Shown piece by piece: positions 7,067 through 15,417 of a stretch of 25,023 nt of DNA; within the stretch, counting starts at the first letter, position 1; each line of letters starts with the position of its first letter. The notes under the pieces were generated by a model. The model made no database searches. It saw only the letters and a program-made list of their open reading frames with translations, and was not told the DNA's origin. This DNA is from JBFHDX01 sp041584475 (lineage in GTDB: Bacteria > Pseudomonadota > Alphaproteobacteria > UBA8366 > JADFVY01): assembly GCA_041584475.1 (NCBI GenBank), contig JBFHDX010000053.1, positions 1 to 25,023 of the forward strand, written 5' to 3'. The position numbers were made by a program, and so were the translations under genes.

Positions 7067-7441
7067 GTGGCCTGCATACTGTTAGTCGATGACGAGGAGG
7101 CGGTCCGTTACACGCTGCGCCGCATGCTCGAGCGCGCCGGCCACGACGTGTTCGAGGCGACCAACGGGCGCGAGGCCCTGATCGCGCTGAAGAGCAAGCG
7201 CGCCGACCTCGTCATCACCGACATCGTGATGCCGGTGAAGGAGGGCACGGAGACGATCCTCGAGCTGCGGCGCCGCGACCCGTCGCTGAAGATCATGGCC
7301 ATCTCCGGCGGCGGCCGCACCGGCAACATGGACTATCTCGACGTCGCCTCGCGCTTCGGCGCCGACTACACGCTGGCCAAGCCGGTCCGCATGCAGGAGC
7401 TGCTCGACGCGGTCAGCACCACGCTCGGCGAGGTCGCCTGA
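7067..7441 (+). CDS. Single-domain response regulator (CheY/Spo0F-type receiver)
   Basis: The GTG at 7067 follows a GAGGAGGG ribosome site and gives a 124-aa protein beginning MACILLVDDEE. It is a complete receiver: acidic pocket Asp8/Asp9, phospho-acceptor Asp52 in VITDIVMP, Ser80 in MAISGGG and Lys105 in TLAKPVR. There is no output domain. Receivers of this type act by protein contact or as phosphotransfer intermediates. It is probably co-transcribed with the kinase and receives phosphate from it; the downstream partner is not visible here. A longer in-frame start at 7022 adds only an unlikely Arg/Pro extension. Confidence 0.92.
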   Translation: MACILLVDDEEAVRYTLRRMLERAGHDVFEATNGREALIALKSKRADLVITDIVMPVKEGTETILELRRRDPSLKIMAISGGGRTGNMDYLDVASRFGADYTLAKPVRMQELLDAVSTTLGEVA

Positions 7442-7477
7442 GGGGGGCGGCCGGGAGCGACGCTGACGCGGTATCCA

Positions 7478-7505
7478 CCGTGGCCGGGACGCGCGCCGGA
7501 CGGTT
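7478..7505 (+). terminator. Weak hairpin after the two-component genes
   Basis: CCGT-GG-CCGG at 7478-7487 can pair with CCGGACGG at 7496-7503 around an 8-nt loop, with a GG bulge. Only two T residues follow, so this is at best a weak or rho-assisted end of the kinase/regulator transcript. It faces the tRNA gene on the opposite strand. Confidence 0.25.
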
Positions 7506-7526
7506 CCGTGAATAGCGGGAGAGGAT

Positions 7527-7602
<76 letters not shown>

Positions 7603-7611
7603 GCGCCGGGG

Positions 7612-7640
7612 GATATAGCAAAGCCGCCCCGGCTTGTCAT
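7612..7640 (-). promoter_or_regulatory. Promoter of the tRNA-Lys gene
   Basis: On the minus strand ATGACA (7640-7635, 5/6 match to TTGACA) and TATATC (7617-7612, 4/6 match) are separated by exactly 17 bp. The predicted start near 7605 is only about 3 nt before the mature tRNA 5' end. The rest of the gap to rodA (7641-7831) shows nothing else I can name. Confidence 0.65.
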
Positions 7641-7831
7641 CCCCCCGCCGCGGTGGGCGGCACGCAATTTCGGTGGAAACGGCCGACTGTCCCGTGGCCG
7701 ACACCGCCGGCCATGCCGGGCGCAGTGCGCCGGATGCCCCGTTCCATTCCCGATCCTCGTCGTAATTCGCGCCGGGCGTGACGGGCAATCGGCCGACGGG
7801 CAACCCGGCGGCGCAGCGCCCGCGGCGGCGG

Positions 7832-8983
7832 CTATTCGTCCTCGTCGAGGCCGCCGCGCGTCAGCCGCAGGTCGCGGTGCACGTAGACGCACATGATCAG
7901 CCCGAAGGCGACCATCACGGTCAGCATCGCGGTGCCGCCGTAGCTCACCAGCGGCAGCGGCACGCCGACCACGGGCACGACGCCCATCACCATGGCGACG
8001 TTGATGAAGACGTAGAGGAAGATCGTCATCGTCAGGCCGAGCGCCAGCAGCCGGCCGAAATGATTGCGGCTGCGCAGCGCGATGGCGAAGCCGTAGGCGA
8101 GGATCACGGTATAGAGCAGGATCAGGCCGAGCCCGCCGAGCAGCCCGAACTCCTCGGCCAGCATCGTGAAGATGAAGTCGGTCTGCTTCTCGGGCAGGAA
8201 GTTCAGGTGGCTCTGCGTGCCCTCGAGGAAGCCGCGGCCGCTGAAGCCGCCCGAGCCGAGCGCGATCTTCGACTGCAGGATGTGGTAGCCGGCGCCCATC
8301 GGGTCGAGTTCGGGATTGATGAAGGTCAGCACCCGGTTCTTCTGGTAGTCGTGCAGCAGGAACTTCCAGGCGAGCGGAATCGCGGCGATACCCAGCACCC
8401 CACCGAGCACGAACTTCCAGACGCGGACGCCGGCGATGAAGAACATGGCGATGCCGCCGACCATCAGCATGCCGGCGGTGCCGAGATCGGGCTGCTTGAG
8501 CACGAGCGCGACCGGCACCAGGACCATCAGGGTCGGCATGATCAGATAGACGAGGCGGCCGGAGTTCTCGTAGCTGACGACGTGGAAATAGCGGGCCAGC
8601 GCCAGCACGATGCCGACCTTCATCACCTCGGACGGCTGCAGCAGGAAGATCTTGAAGTCGATCCAGCGCTGCGCGCCCATGCCCATGCGCCCGGCGACGG
8701 CGACCGCGATCAGCAGCGCCAGCGCCACGCCGTAGACGACGTAGGCGTATCTGAGCCAGATGCGCAGGTCGGTGACGGCGATGGCGAGCAGCGCCATCAT
8801 GCCGACGACGAAGCGGATCGCCTGCCGCTTGGCCCACGGGTCCATGCTGCCGCCCGCCGCCGAGTAGAGCATGGCGACGCCGACCGCGGCGAGCACGCAG
8901 ATCAGCAGCACCAGCGACCAGCTGACCTGCCAGAAGCGCTGGGGCACGCTCATCTCGCCGGGCCGGTGGAACAGGCTCTGCAT
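7832..8983 (-). CDS. rodA: Rod-shape SEDS glycosyltransferase RodA
   Basis: This 383-aa polytopic protein belongs to the SEDS (FtsW/RodA/SpoVE) family, with about ten hydrophobic segments. Family signatures include WIDFKIFLLQPSEVMKVG, KQPDLGTAGMLMVGG and the late segment VGVPLPLVSYGGTAMLT. RodA polymerises lipid II into glycan strands during elongation, working in the inner membrane with PBP2, which is encoded immediately upstream (13-bp gap). The ATG at 8983 follows a GAGGGGG stretch; an internal ATG at 8953 (MSVPQRFW) is an alternative. It is the last gene of the mreBCD-mrdA-rodA cluster and ends in EDE. Confidence 0.97.
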   Translation of the reverse strand: MQSLFHRPGEMSVPQRFWQVSWSLVLLICVLAAVGVAMLYSAAGGSMDPWAKRQAIRFVVGMMALLAIAVTDLRIWLRYAYVVYGVALALLIAVAVAGRMGMGAQRWIDFKIFLLQPSEVMKVGIVLALARYFHVVSYENSGRLVYLIMPTLMVLVPVALVLKQPDLGTAGMLMVGGIAMFFIAGVRVWKFVLGGVLGIAAIPLAWKFLLHDYQKNRVLTFINPELDPMGAGYHILQSKIALGSGGFSGRGFLEGTQSHLNFLPEKQTDFIFTMLAEEFGLLGGLGLILLYTVILAYGFAIALRSRNHFGRLLALGLTMTIFLYVFINVAMVMGVVPVVGVPLPLVSYGGTAMLTVMVAFGLIMCVYVHRDLRLTRGGLDEDE

Positions 8984-8996
8984 CGCCGCCGCCCCC

Positions 8997-10907
8997 TCAG
9001 CCCCGGCCGCCGCCGTCGTCCGAGCGCGCGAATTGCGCCGGCCACTCGCCGGCGGCGAGCTGCAGCTCGCGTTGCTCGAGCTCGAGGAAGATGTCGCGCG
9101 CGACCGGCGCCGCCGCGCCGGAGCCGCTGCCGCCGTGCTCGACGATGACCGAGACCGCGTAGCGCGGCGAGTCGACCGGCGCGAAGGCGACGAACAGGGC
9201 GTGATCGCGCTTCAGCCATTCGAGCTCCTCGTTCTTGATCACGCCGGTCTCGCGCTCCTCCTTGCTGATCCGCCGCACCTGCGACGTGCCCGTCTTGCCG
9301 GCCATCTTCCAGGCCGACTTGTGGAGCCGCGAGCCGCGCGCCGTGCCCTTGTCGTGATTGACCACCTGGTTCATCGCCTCGCGCACGTGCTTCAGCCACG
9401 CCTGGTTGATCTCGAGGCTCGCGAAGTCCGGCGGCGGCCGTGCGCTGACGCTGTCGCCGTCGAACAGGTCGCGGGTCAGGTGCGGCGTGACCGCCCGGCC
9501 GGTGGCGAGCCGCGCCGTCATGACCGCGAGCTGCACCGGCGTCGACAGCACGTAGCCCTGGCCGATGCCGGCGACCAGCGTCTCGCCGCCGGTCCAGGGC
9601 TGGCCGATCACGGCCCGCTTCCAGTCCGGCGTCGGCACGACGCCGGCGCGCTCGCCGGCGATGTCGATCCCGGTCGCGCGACCCAGCCCCAGCCGCTCGG
9701 CCATCGCGGCGATGCGATCCATGCCGACCTTGATGGCGAGCTCGTAGAAGTAGATGTCGCAGGATTCGCGGATGCCGCCCATCATGTCGAGCGTGCCGTG
9801 CCCCCACTTCTTCCAGCAGTGGAAGCGGCGGTCGCCATACTGGATGTACTGCGCGCAATGGGTCGTGAAACTCGGCCCGATGCCGGCCTCGAGCGCCGCC
9901 AGCGCGACCGCCAGCTTGAAGGTCGAGCCGGGCGCGTATTGGCCCGACAACGCCTTGTTGTTGAGCGGCGCGTAGGAGTTCGTGATCAGCTCGTGCCACT
10001 CGGTCGGGCTGATGCCCGGCGGGAACAGGTTCGGGTCGAAGCCGGGCGTCGAGACGAGCGCGAGCACGTCGCCGCCATTGACCTCCATGACCGCGACGGC
10101 GGCGGCACGCTGGTCGGCGAGCCGGTCGATGATGAAGCGCTGCAGGCCGATGTCGAGCGTCAGCACGATGTCGTGGCCCGGGTCCGCCTCGACGCGACGA
10201 TCCTTGAACTCCTGGATCTCGCGGCCGAGCGCGTTGACCTCGATCTCCTTGCGCCCCGCCTTGCCGCGCAGCGTGAGATCGTAGTTCTCCTCGAGCCCGT
10301 TCTTGCCGATCCGGAACGACGGCAGCTCGAGCAGCGGATCGTCGTCCTCGAGGATGTCGTCCTCGGTGACCGCGCCGACATAGCCGATGACGTGGGCGGT
10401 GGCGTCCCGGTAGGGATAGAACCGCGTCTCGCCGGGCTTGATGTCGATGCCCGGCAGGTCGGGCGCGTTGACCTCGATGCGGCTGACCTCCTCCCAGGAC
10501 AGGTCCTGGCGCACGGCGATCGGCAGGAAGCTGCGGCGCTGCAGCCGCTTCTTGCGGGCCTCGCGCAAGATGCGCTCGCGATCCTCGTCGCGCACCGCGA
10601 TGAGGCGGCCGAGCCGGTCGAGCGTCAGCTCGAGATCCTTGGCCTGTTCGGGCACGACCTGGAGCTGGTAGCTCGGCACGTTGACGGCGAGGGGCGTGCC
10701 GTAGCGATCGACGATGTAGCCGCGGGCGGGCTCGATCAGGCGCAGGTTGATGCGATTGTCCTCCGCCATGCCGCGATAGCGCTCGGCGTCGTGAACCTGC
10801 AGCGAGTAGAGCCGGCCGCCGAGACCGACGATCAGCGCGAACTGGCCGCCGGCCATCAGCGCGGCGCGGCGCGTGAAGACCTCGGCCCGGCTCTTGTCCT
10901 TCGCCAT
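8997..10907 (-). CDS. mrdA: Penicillin-binding protein 2 (elongasome transpeptidase)
   Basis: The 636-aa class B PBP has one N-terminal membrane anchor (about residues 15-35), a pedestal/dimerisation domain, and a transpeptidase domain with all three motifs: STFK at 328-331 (nucleophile Ser328), SCD at 382-384 and KTG at 538-540. The PBP2-specific segment FHCWKKWGHG lies at about 362-371. It makes 4-3 cross-links in new murein during cell elongation and pairs with RodA. It starts 7 bp after mreD. The extreme C-terminus is Gly/Asp-rich, with no sign of truncation. Length matches PBP2 of other proteobacteria (about 600-650 aa). Confidence 0.97.
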   Translation of the reverse strand: MAKDKSRAEVFTRRAALMAGGQFALIVGLGGRLYSLQVHDAERYRGMAEDNRINLRLIEPARGYIVDRYGTPLAVNVPSYQLQVVPEQAKDLELTLDRLGRLIAVRDEDRERILREARKKRLQRRSFLPIAVRQDLSWEEVSRIEVNAPDLPGIDIKPGETRFYPYRDATAHVIGYVGAVTEDDILEDDDPLLELPSFRIGKNGLEENYDLTLRGKAGRKEIEVNALGREIQEFKDRRVEADPGHDIVLTLDIGLQRFIIDRLADQRAAAVAVMEVNGGDVLALVSTPGFDPNLFPPGISPTEWHELITNSYAPLNNKALSGQYAPGSTFKLAVALAALEAGIGPSFTTHCAQYIQYGDRRFHCWKKWGHGTLDMMGGIRESCDIYFYELAIKVGMDRIAAMAERLGLGRATGIDIAGERAGVVPTPDWKRAVIGQPWTGGETLVAGIGQGYVLSTPVQLAVMTARLATGRAVTPHLTRDLFDGDSVSARPPPDFASLEINQAWLKHVREAMNQVVNHDKGTARGSRLHKSAWKMAGKTGTSQVRRISKEERETGVIKNEELEWLKRDHALFVAFAPVDSPRYAVSVIVEHGGSGSGAAAPVARDIFLELEQRELQLAAGEWPAQFARSDDGGGRG

Positions 10908-10914
10908 GCCCGCC

Positions 10915-11448
10915 TCAATCCATGAAATCGCCCATCTCGCTGCGCGGCAGGGTCTTGTGCGCCAGCGTGAAGGCGAGTGTCAACACCGGGTAGAGCGCCA
11001 CCGTGAGGAAGAACTCGAAGGTCAGCGCCCACGGCGCGATGAGCCGGCCCATCAGCAACGAGACCAGCAGCCAGCGCGCCAGCCCGGCCATCAGCGCGGC
11101 GACCGCGAAGCCCGACCAGACGACGAGGAAATGCTTGCCCCGGAAGAAACGCTGCTGCGAGATCACGAACCAGTACACGGCGACCAGCACGAAGGCGTTG
11201 ACGCCGAACGGCTCGCCCTCGAGCGCATCCTGCAGCAGCCCGAGCAGGAAGACGACGAGGCCGGGCAGCAGGTCCGGACGGTGCAGCGCCCAGTAATAGA
11301 CGGCCATGAGCACGAAGTACGGGGTCACCCCCGCCTGCCCCGGCAGGGAAAACGGCAGCTGGCCGACAATCGCGAGCGCCAGGGTCAGGAGAGACGGGGT
11401 AGCAGTGCGGGCCGCGTTGTCGACGCTATGCCACGACGAGCCCTTCAT
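10915..11448 (-). CDS. mreD: Rod-shape-determining protein MreD
   Basis: This 177-aa, very hydrophobic protein with about five transmembrane helices carries MreD-like motifs, GLLQDALEGEPFGVNAFVLVAV and the preceding TPYFVLMAVYYWALHRPDLLPGL. MreD is an integral membrane member of the elongasome that links MreC to the synthetic enzymes. ATG 11448 overlaps the mreC stop in an ATGA arrangement (11445-11448), implying translational coupling. A longer frame upstream would only overlap mreC and is rejected. Confidence 0.95.
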   Translation of the reverse strand: MKGSSWHSVDNAARTATPSLLTLALAIVGQLPFSLPGQAGVTPYFVLMAVYYWALHRPDLLPGLVVFLLGLLQDALEGEPFGVNAFVLVAVYWFVISQQRFFRGKHFLVVWSGFAVAALMAGLARWLLVSLLMGRLIAPWALTFEFFLTVALYPVLTLAFTLAHKTLPRSEMGDFMD

Positions 11449-12332
11449 AAACCCTTCCGGCTGCCGCCCGCCTGGATTTCCTGATCCTGCAGCACGCCCG
11501 TCAGTCCGAAATCCATCAGGCGGACGATCTCGAGACGCTGCGGCGAGAGGAACGGCTGCACGCGCAGCTCGTTGTCGTCCGTCCGCAGCACGATGCCGAC
11601 GGGCAGGCCGGCCGGGAACGCGCCGCCGTGACCCGAGGTGATGACCAGGTCGCCGGGCGCGATGCTGATCGCCGGCGGCAGGTAGTCGAGGCGCGGCCGG
11701 TCGGTGTTGTCGCCCGCCAGGATCGCGCGCTCGCGCGACTCGCCGACGAGCACCGGGATGCGGCTGTTGAGGTCGGTGATCAGCAGAACGCGCGACGACC
11801 ACGTGCCGACCTCGGCGACGCGGCCGATCAGGCCGGCGTTGTCCACCGCCGCGACGCCCTTGCGCACGCCGCTGCTGGAGCCGACATTGACGAGGATGCT
11901 GCGCAGGAAGGCACCGCCGGAATCGCTGATCACACGGCCGGTGATGAAGCTCGCCTCGGCCGGCGGCGCGAAATTCAGCATCTCGCGCAGGCGTGTGTTC
12001 TCGCTCTCGAGCCCCTGGGCGACCGCGCGCCAGCGGCGCAGCCGCTTGTTCTCCTCGCGCAAGGCCTGGTTCTCGGCGTGGACCGAGGCGACCTGCCCGA
12101 TGCTCTCGATCATCTCGGCACCCGCGGCGACCGGCCGCGAGAGCACGTCGAGGACCGGCGTCGCCATATCGGTGACGGCCATGCGCGTGCGCTCGTACAG
12201 CGTCGGATCGGCCTTGCCGATCAGCATGATGGCCACGGAGAGCAGAAGCAGCAGGGTCAGGCTGGAGCGGTGCGCCGCATGCCGGAACGACATCGAAGCC
12301 CGCATCAGTCGTACCGGCCTGGATCTCAGCAT
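11445..12332 (-). CDS. mreC: Rod-shape-determining protein MreC
   Basis: The 295-aa bitopic protein has a short cytosolic tail, one transmembrane helix (SSLTLLLLLSVAIMLIG, about 23-39), a coiled-coil region (VHAENQALREENKRLRRW, about 83-100) and the paired beta domains (SFITGRVISDSGGAFLRSILVNVG onward). MreC is the periplasmic scaffold of the elongasome and activates PBP2. ATG 12332 is preceded by GGGAGAGC; ATG 12305 or 12293 would shorten the tail. It follows mreB by 68 nt and overlaps mreD by 4 nt. Confidence 0.95.
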   Translation of the reverse strand: MLRSRPVRLMRASMSFRHAAHRSSLTLLLLLSVAIMLIGKADPTLYERTRMAVTDMATPVLDVLSRPVAAGAEMIESIGQVASVHAENQALREENKRLRRWRAVAQGLESENTRLREMLNFAPPAEASFITGRVISDSGGAFLRSILVNVGSSSGVRKGVAAVDNAGLIGRVAEVGTWSSRVLLITDLNSRIPVLVGESRERAILAGDNTDRPRLDYLPPAISIAPGDLVITSGHGGAFPAGLPVGIVLRTDDNELRVQPFLSPQRLEIVRLMDFGLTGVLQDQEIQAGGSRKGL

Positions 12333-12384
12333 GCTCTCCCGTCCCCCTGCGATATTCGACCTTGCGGGCGGCGCTCCCGATTAC

Positions 12385-12400
12385 CCGGTAGTTGTACCGG
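12385..12400 (-). other. Small perfect hairpin immediately after the mreB stop
   Basis: CCGGTA and TACCGG (12400-12395 and 12390-12385 on the minus strand) form a perfect 6-bp stem around a CAAC tetraloop, ending at the mreB stop codon. No T-run follows, so it is not a full terminator. It could stabilise the mreB 3' end or modestly reduce read-through into mreC. Confidence 0.35.
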
Positions 12401-13435
12401 TCAACTGATTAAAACGTCCTTAAGCGTCTTCATTTCCTCGAGGCACCGGCCGGTGCCGAGCGCGACGCACGACAGCGGATCGTCGGCGATCGAGGTCGGC
12501 AGGCCGGTGGCGTGGCGCAGCACGAAATCGAGGTTGCCGAGCAGCGCCCCGCCGCCGGTGAGCACGACGCCCTTGTCGACGATGTCGGCGGCGAGCTCGG
12601 GCGCGGTGTGCTCGAGCGCGACCTTGACCGCCTCGATGATCGCGCTGACCGGCTCGGCGAGCGCCTCGGCGATCTGGCGCTGGCTGATCACCAGCTCCTT
12701 CGGGACGCCGTTCATCAGGTCGCGCCCCTTGATCTCCATCATCCGGCCCTCGCCGTCCTCGGGCGCGCACGCGGTGCCGATCTCCTTCTTGATGCGCTCG
12801 GCGCTGCTCTCGCCGACCAGCAGGTTATGGTTGCGCCGGATGTAGGCGATGATCGCCTCGTCCATCTTGTCGCCGCCGACGCGGACCGAGCGGGCGTAGA
12901 CGATGCCGCCGAGCGACAGCACGGCGACCTCGGTGGTGCCGCCGCCGATGTCGACGACCATCGAGCCGGTCGGCTCGGTCACCGGAAGGCCGGCGCCGAT
13001 CGCCGCGGCCATCGGCTCCTCGATCAGGAAGACCCGCCGGGCGCCGGCCGATTCCGCCGATTCCTGGATCGCCCGGCGCTCGACCGCGGTCGATCCCGAC
13101 GGCACGCAGACGATGACCTGCGGGCTGGCGAAGCTGCGCCGGTTGTGAACCTTGCGGATGAAATGCTTGATCATCTCCTCCGCGACCTCGAAATCGGCGA
13201 TGACGCCATCGCGCAGCGGGCGGATGGCCTGGATGTTGCCCGGCGTCCGGCCGAGCATCATCTTCGCCTCGTCGCCGACCGCGAGGACCTGCTTGCGGCC
13301 CTTGACATGTGCGATGGCGACGACCGAGGGCTCGTTGAGCACGATGCCGCGGCCCTTGACGTAGACCAGGGTGTTCGCGGTGCCCAGATCGATCGCCATA
13401 TCGGCGGAGAGCAATCCCATGACGCGCTGAAGCAT
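12401..13435 (-). CDS. mreB: Actin-like cell-shape protein MreB
   Basis: The 344-aa protein has the actin/Hsp70-fold nucleotide motifs: phosphate-1 ADMAIDLGTANTLVYVKG (about 11-28), phosphate-2 VVDIGGGTTEVAVLSLGG and the adenosine motif GVVLTGGGALLGNLD. It forms membrane-bound filaments that organise MreCD-PBP2-RodA. The N-terminal MLQRVMGLLS contains the short amphipathic stretch typical of MreB membrane anchors. ATG 13435 has no good ribosome site at standard spacing, and a 13-codon frame ends 2 nt upstream (see separate entry). It is the promoter-proximal gene of the shape cluster, 82 nt after leuA on the same strand. Confidence 0.98.
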   Translation of the reverse strand: MLQRVMGLLSADMAIDLGTANTLVYVKGRGIVLNEPSVVAIAHVKGRKQVLAVGDEAKMMLGRTPGNIQAIRPLRDGVIADFEVAEEMIKHFIRKVHNRRSFASPQVIVCVPSGSTAVERRAIQESAESAGARRVFLIEEPMAAAIGAGLPVTEPTGSMVVDIGGGTTEVAVLSLGGIVYARSVRVGGDKMDEAIIAYIRRNHNLLVGESSAERIKKEIGTACAPEDGEGRMMEIKGRDLMNGVPKELVISQRQIAEALAEPVSAIIEAVKVALEHTAPELAADIVDKGVVLTGGGALLGNLDFVLRHATGLPTSIADDPLSCVALGTGRCLEEMKTLKDVLIS

Positions 13436-13437
13436 GG

Positions 13438-13479
13438 CTAACGGCGCCCCCGAGTAAGAGTCGACACTGCACTATTCAT
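13438..13479 (-). CDS. Possible 13-aa upstream ORF in the mreB leader
   Basis: ATG 13479 is preceded by AAGGACGTGACG (a usable ribosome site). It encodes a 13-residue frame (MNSAVSTLTRGRR) ending TAG at 13438-13440, two bases before the mreB ATG. The spacing suits termination-reinitiation coupling. Short frames arise by chance, so this is a candidate only. Confidence 0.3.
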   Translation of the reverse strand: MNSAVSTLTRGRR

Positions 13480-13517
13480 CGTCACGTCCTTCTTCTTCTT
13501 CAGAAATGGTGGCAGGC

Positions 13518-15107
13518 TCAGGCGGTCAGCGCCGCCGGAGCCGATTTCTCCCGTTTCACCAACAGCTTGTTGAGCGCGTGTACATACGCCTTGGCGGAGG
13601 CGACCAGGGTGTCGGTATCGGCCCCCTGGCCGTTCACCGTCTTGCCGTCCTCCTCGAGCCGCACGGTCACCTGGGCCTGGGCATCGGTGCCCTCGGTCAC
13701 GGCGTGCACCTGGAACAGCTGCAGGTGCGCCTTGGCGTGCGGGAACAGCGTCTTGATCGCGTTGAACGTCGCGTCCACCGGACCGTCGCCGGTCGCCTTG
13801 GTGGCCTTGACCTCGCCGTCGATCTCGAGTTCGAGCTCGGCCGACTGCGGCCCGCGCGAGCCGGCGATCACCTGCAGCGAGACGAACTGGATGCGCTGCT
13901 TGGCGTGCATCATCTGGTCGTCGACCAGGGCGACGATGTCCTCGTCGTACACGTCCTTCTTCTTGTCGGCGAGATCCTTGAACCGCTCGAAGGCGTCCTG
14001 CAACTCGTTGTCGCCGAGCTCGTAGCCCAGCTCCTTGAGCTTGGCGCGGAACGCGTGGCGGCCGGAGTGCTTGCCCATGACCAGGGTCGACTTGTTCAGG
14101 CCCACCGATTCCGGGGTCATGATCTCGTACGTGCCGGCGTGCTTGAGCATGCCGTCCTGGTGGATGCCCGATTCGTGCGCGAACGCGTTGGCGCCGACGA
14201 TCGCCTTGTTCGGCTGCACCTGGAACCCGGTGATCGTCGAGACCAGGTGGCTGATCTGGGCGATGTGCTCGCTCGCCACCGACGTGTGGTACGGCATGAT
14301 GTCGTGGCGCACCTTGAGCGCCATGACGATCTCCTCCATCGCCGCGTTGCCGGCCCGCTCACCGATCCCGTTGATCGTGCATTCGACCTGGCGCGCGCCC
14401 GCGCGCACGGCCGCCAGCGAGTTGGCGACGGCGAGCCCGAGATCGTTGTGGCAATGCACCGAGATCACCGCCTTGTCGATGTTCGGCACGCGCTCGACCA
14501 GCATCGAGATCAGCTCGTAGAACTCCTGCGGCACGGTGTAGCCGACGGTATCGGGGATGTTGATCGTCGTCGCGCCGGCCTTGATCGCCGATTCGACGCA
14601 GCGGCACAGGAAGTCGTGCTCGCTGCGGGTGCCGTCCTCGGGGCTCCACTCGACGTCGTCGCACAGGTTTCGCGCGTAGCTGACCGACTCGACCAGCCGT
14701 TCGTGCACCGCCTCGGGCTCGAGCTGCAGCTTGTATTTCATGTGCAGCGGGCTGGTCGAGATGAAGGTGTGGATGCGCGGCCGCGCGGCATGGCGCAGCG
14801 CTTCCCACGCGCGGTCGATATCCTTGCGGCTGGCACGCGCCAGGCCGGCAACCGTGGAGCCCTTGATGCGGCGCGCGATCTCGCTGACCGCCTCGAAATC
14901 GCCGTTCGAGGCGATCGGAAAGCCGGCCTCGATGATGTCGACGCCCATCGCCTCGAGGGCGCGGGCGACGCGCAGCTTCTCGTCCAGATTCATCGAGCAG
15001 CCGGGAGACTGTTCGCCGTCGCGCAGGGTGGTGTCGAAGATGCGGACGCGGTTCGCGTCGTCCTTCTTCTTCCCGCCACGCTGTCTGTCTTTGGTCGTCG
15101 TGGTCAT
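13518..15107 (-). CDS. leuA: 2-isopropylmalate synthase
   Basis: The 529-aa enzyme condenses acetyl-CoA with 2-ketoisovalerate, the first committed step of leucine synthesis. It shows the HMGL-like TIM barrel (RIFDTTLRDGEQSPGCSMN at about 22-40, metal-binding SVHCHNDLGLAVAN, GIGERAGNA) and the C-terminal allosteric domain that binds leucine (SLQVIAGSRGPQSAELEL onward, about residues 400-520). Length is typical of the bacterial type with a regulatory domain. The N-terminal 20 residues are Lys/Arg/Asp-rich. ATG 15107 is preceded by AGAGGA. It follows ilvC by 493 nt on the same strand, and that gap holds a likely leader attenuator. Confidence 0.98.
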   Translation of the reverse strand: MTTTTKDRQRGGKKKDDANRVRIFDTTLRDGEQSPGCSMNLDEKLRVARALEAMGVDIIEAGFPIASNGDFEAVSEIARRIKGSTVAGLARASRKDIDRAWEALRHAARPRIHTFISTSPLHMKYKLQLEPEAVHERLVESVSYARNLCDDVEWSPEDGTRSEHDFLCRCVESAIKAGATTINIPDTVGYTVPQEFYELISMLVERVPNIDKAVISVHCHNDLGLAVANSLAAVRAGARQVECTINGIGERAGNAAMEEIVMALKVRHDIMPYHTSVASEHIAQISHLVSTITGFQVQPNKAIVGANAFAHESGIHQDGMLKHAGTYEIMTPESVGLNKSTLVMGKHSGRHAFRAKLKELGYELGDNELQDAFERFKDLADKKKDVYDEDIVALVDDQMMHAKQRIQFVSLQVIAGSRGPQSAELELEIDGEVKATKATGDGPVDATFNAIKTLFPHAKAHLQLFQVHAVTEGTDAQAQVTVRLEEDGKTVNGQGADTDTLVASAKAYVHALNKLLVKREKSAPAALTA

Positions 15108-15150
15108 CTTTCGAGTCCTCTGCCTGGATCGGTATGGATTGCCCGTGCGC

Positions 15151-15208
15151 TAGTCCCCTGAACGCATGCCGCCGGCGCGGCGATCGAACGCGCGTTCAGG
15201 GGCGACTA
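15151..15208 (-). promoter_or_regulatory. Long leader hairpin upstream of leuA (candidate attenuator)
   Basis: On the minus strand the 5' arm at 15208-15192 (TAGTCGCCCCTGAACGC) pairs with the 3' arm at 15165-15151 (GCGTTCAGGGGACTA). That gives 15 bp with a 2-nt bulge. The 26-nt loop itself contains a second stem, GCCGC/GCGGC. It lies 44-101 nt before the leuA ATG. The 5' arm overlaps the last codons of a reading frame with a leucine cluster (see the leader entry), the classical attenuation layout. No T-run follows the 3' arm, so any termination would be rho-dependent or the control translational. Confidence 0.6.
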
Positions 15209-15354
15209 AGTCGCAGAAGCAGTCCACTGCCAGACAGGTCCGGAACCACACCCCGCCCGGTTACGCCCGGGCGCGGGGAACGGCGGGTCGCGCGCGCAGC
15301 AGCGGCGGCGAGCAGTTCGCCGCTCCGAGATACCGTATCCCAGATTCCGTGCAT
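15196..15354 (-). CDS. Candidate leucine-rich leader peptide of leuA
   Basis: The frame runs from ATG 15354 (52 codons), or from a closer in-frame GTG at 15249 (17 codons), to TGA at 15198-15196. The last residues are SGLLLRLSRP, encoded partly by CTG CTT CTG CGA CTT at 15222-15208, directly abutting and overlapping the 5' arm of the leuA leader hairpin. Leucine-rich leader peptides controlling leu genes are well known in proteobacteria. The start codon and ribosome site are uncertain: there is a weak AGG before the ATG and GGGCGGGG before the GTG. Confidence 0.4.
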   Translation of the reverse strand: MHGIWDTVSRSGELLAAAAARATRRSPRPGVTGRGVVPDLSGSGLLLRLSRP

Positions 15355-15417
15355 ATGCGCCTAACCCGTTCTCGACTTCGCGCTGTCACCGTTGCGAATA
15401 GGTACGACCGGTTTGGT

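Noticed and set aside
7641..7831. Gap between rodA and the tRNA promoter as a possible site of a small gene
   Set aside because: I found no frame with a ribosome site, no T-run hairpin and no repeat that I can support there.
8871..10925. 684-codon plus-strand frame
   Set aside because: It is antisense to PBP2 and RodA, which carry all expected catalytic motifs; the plus-strand translation is compositionally biased and motif-free.
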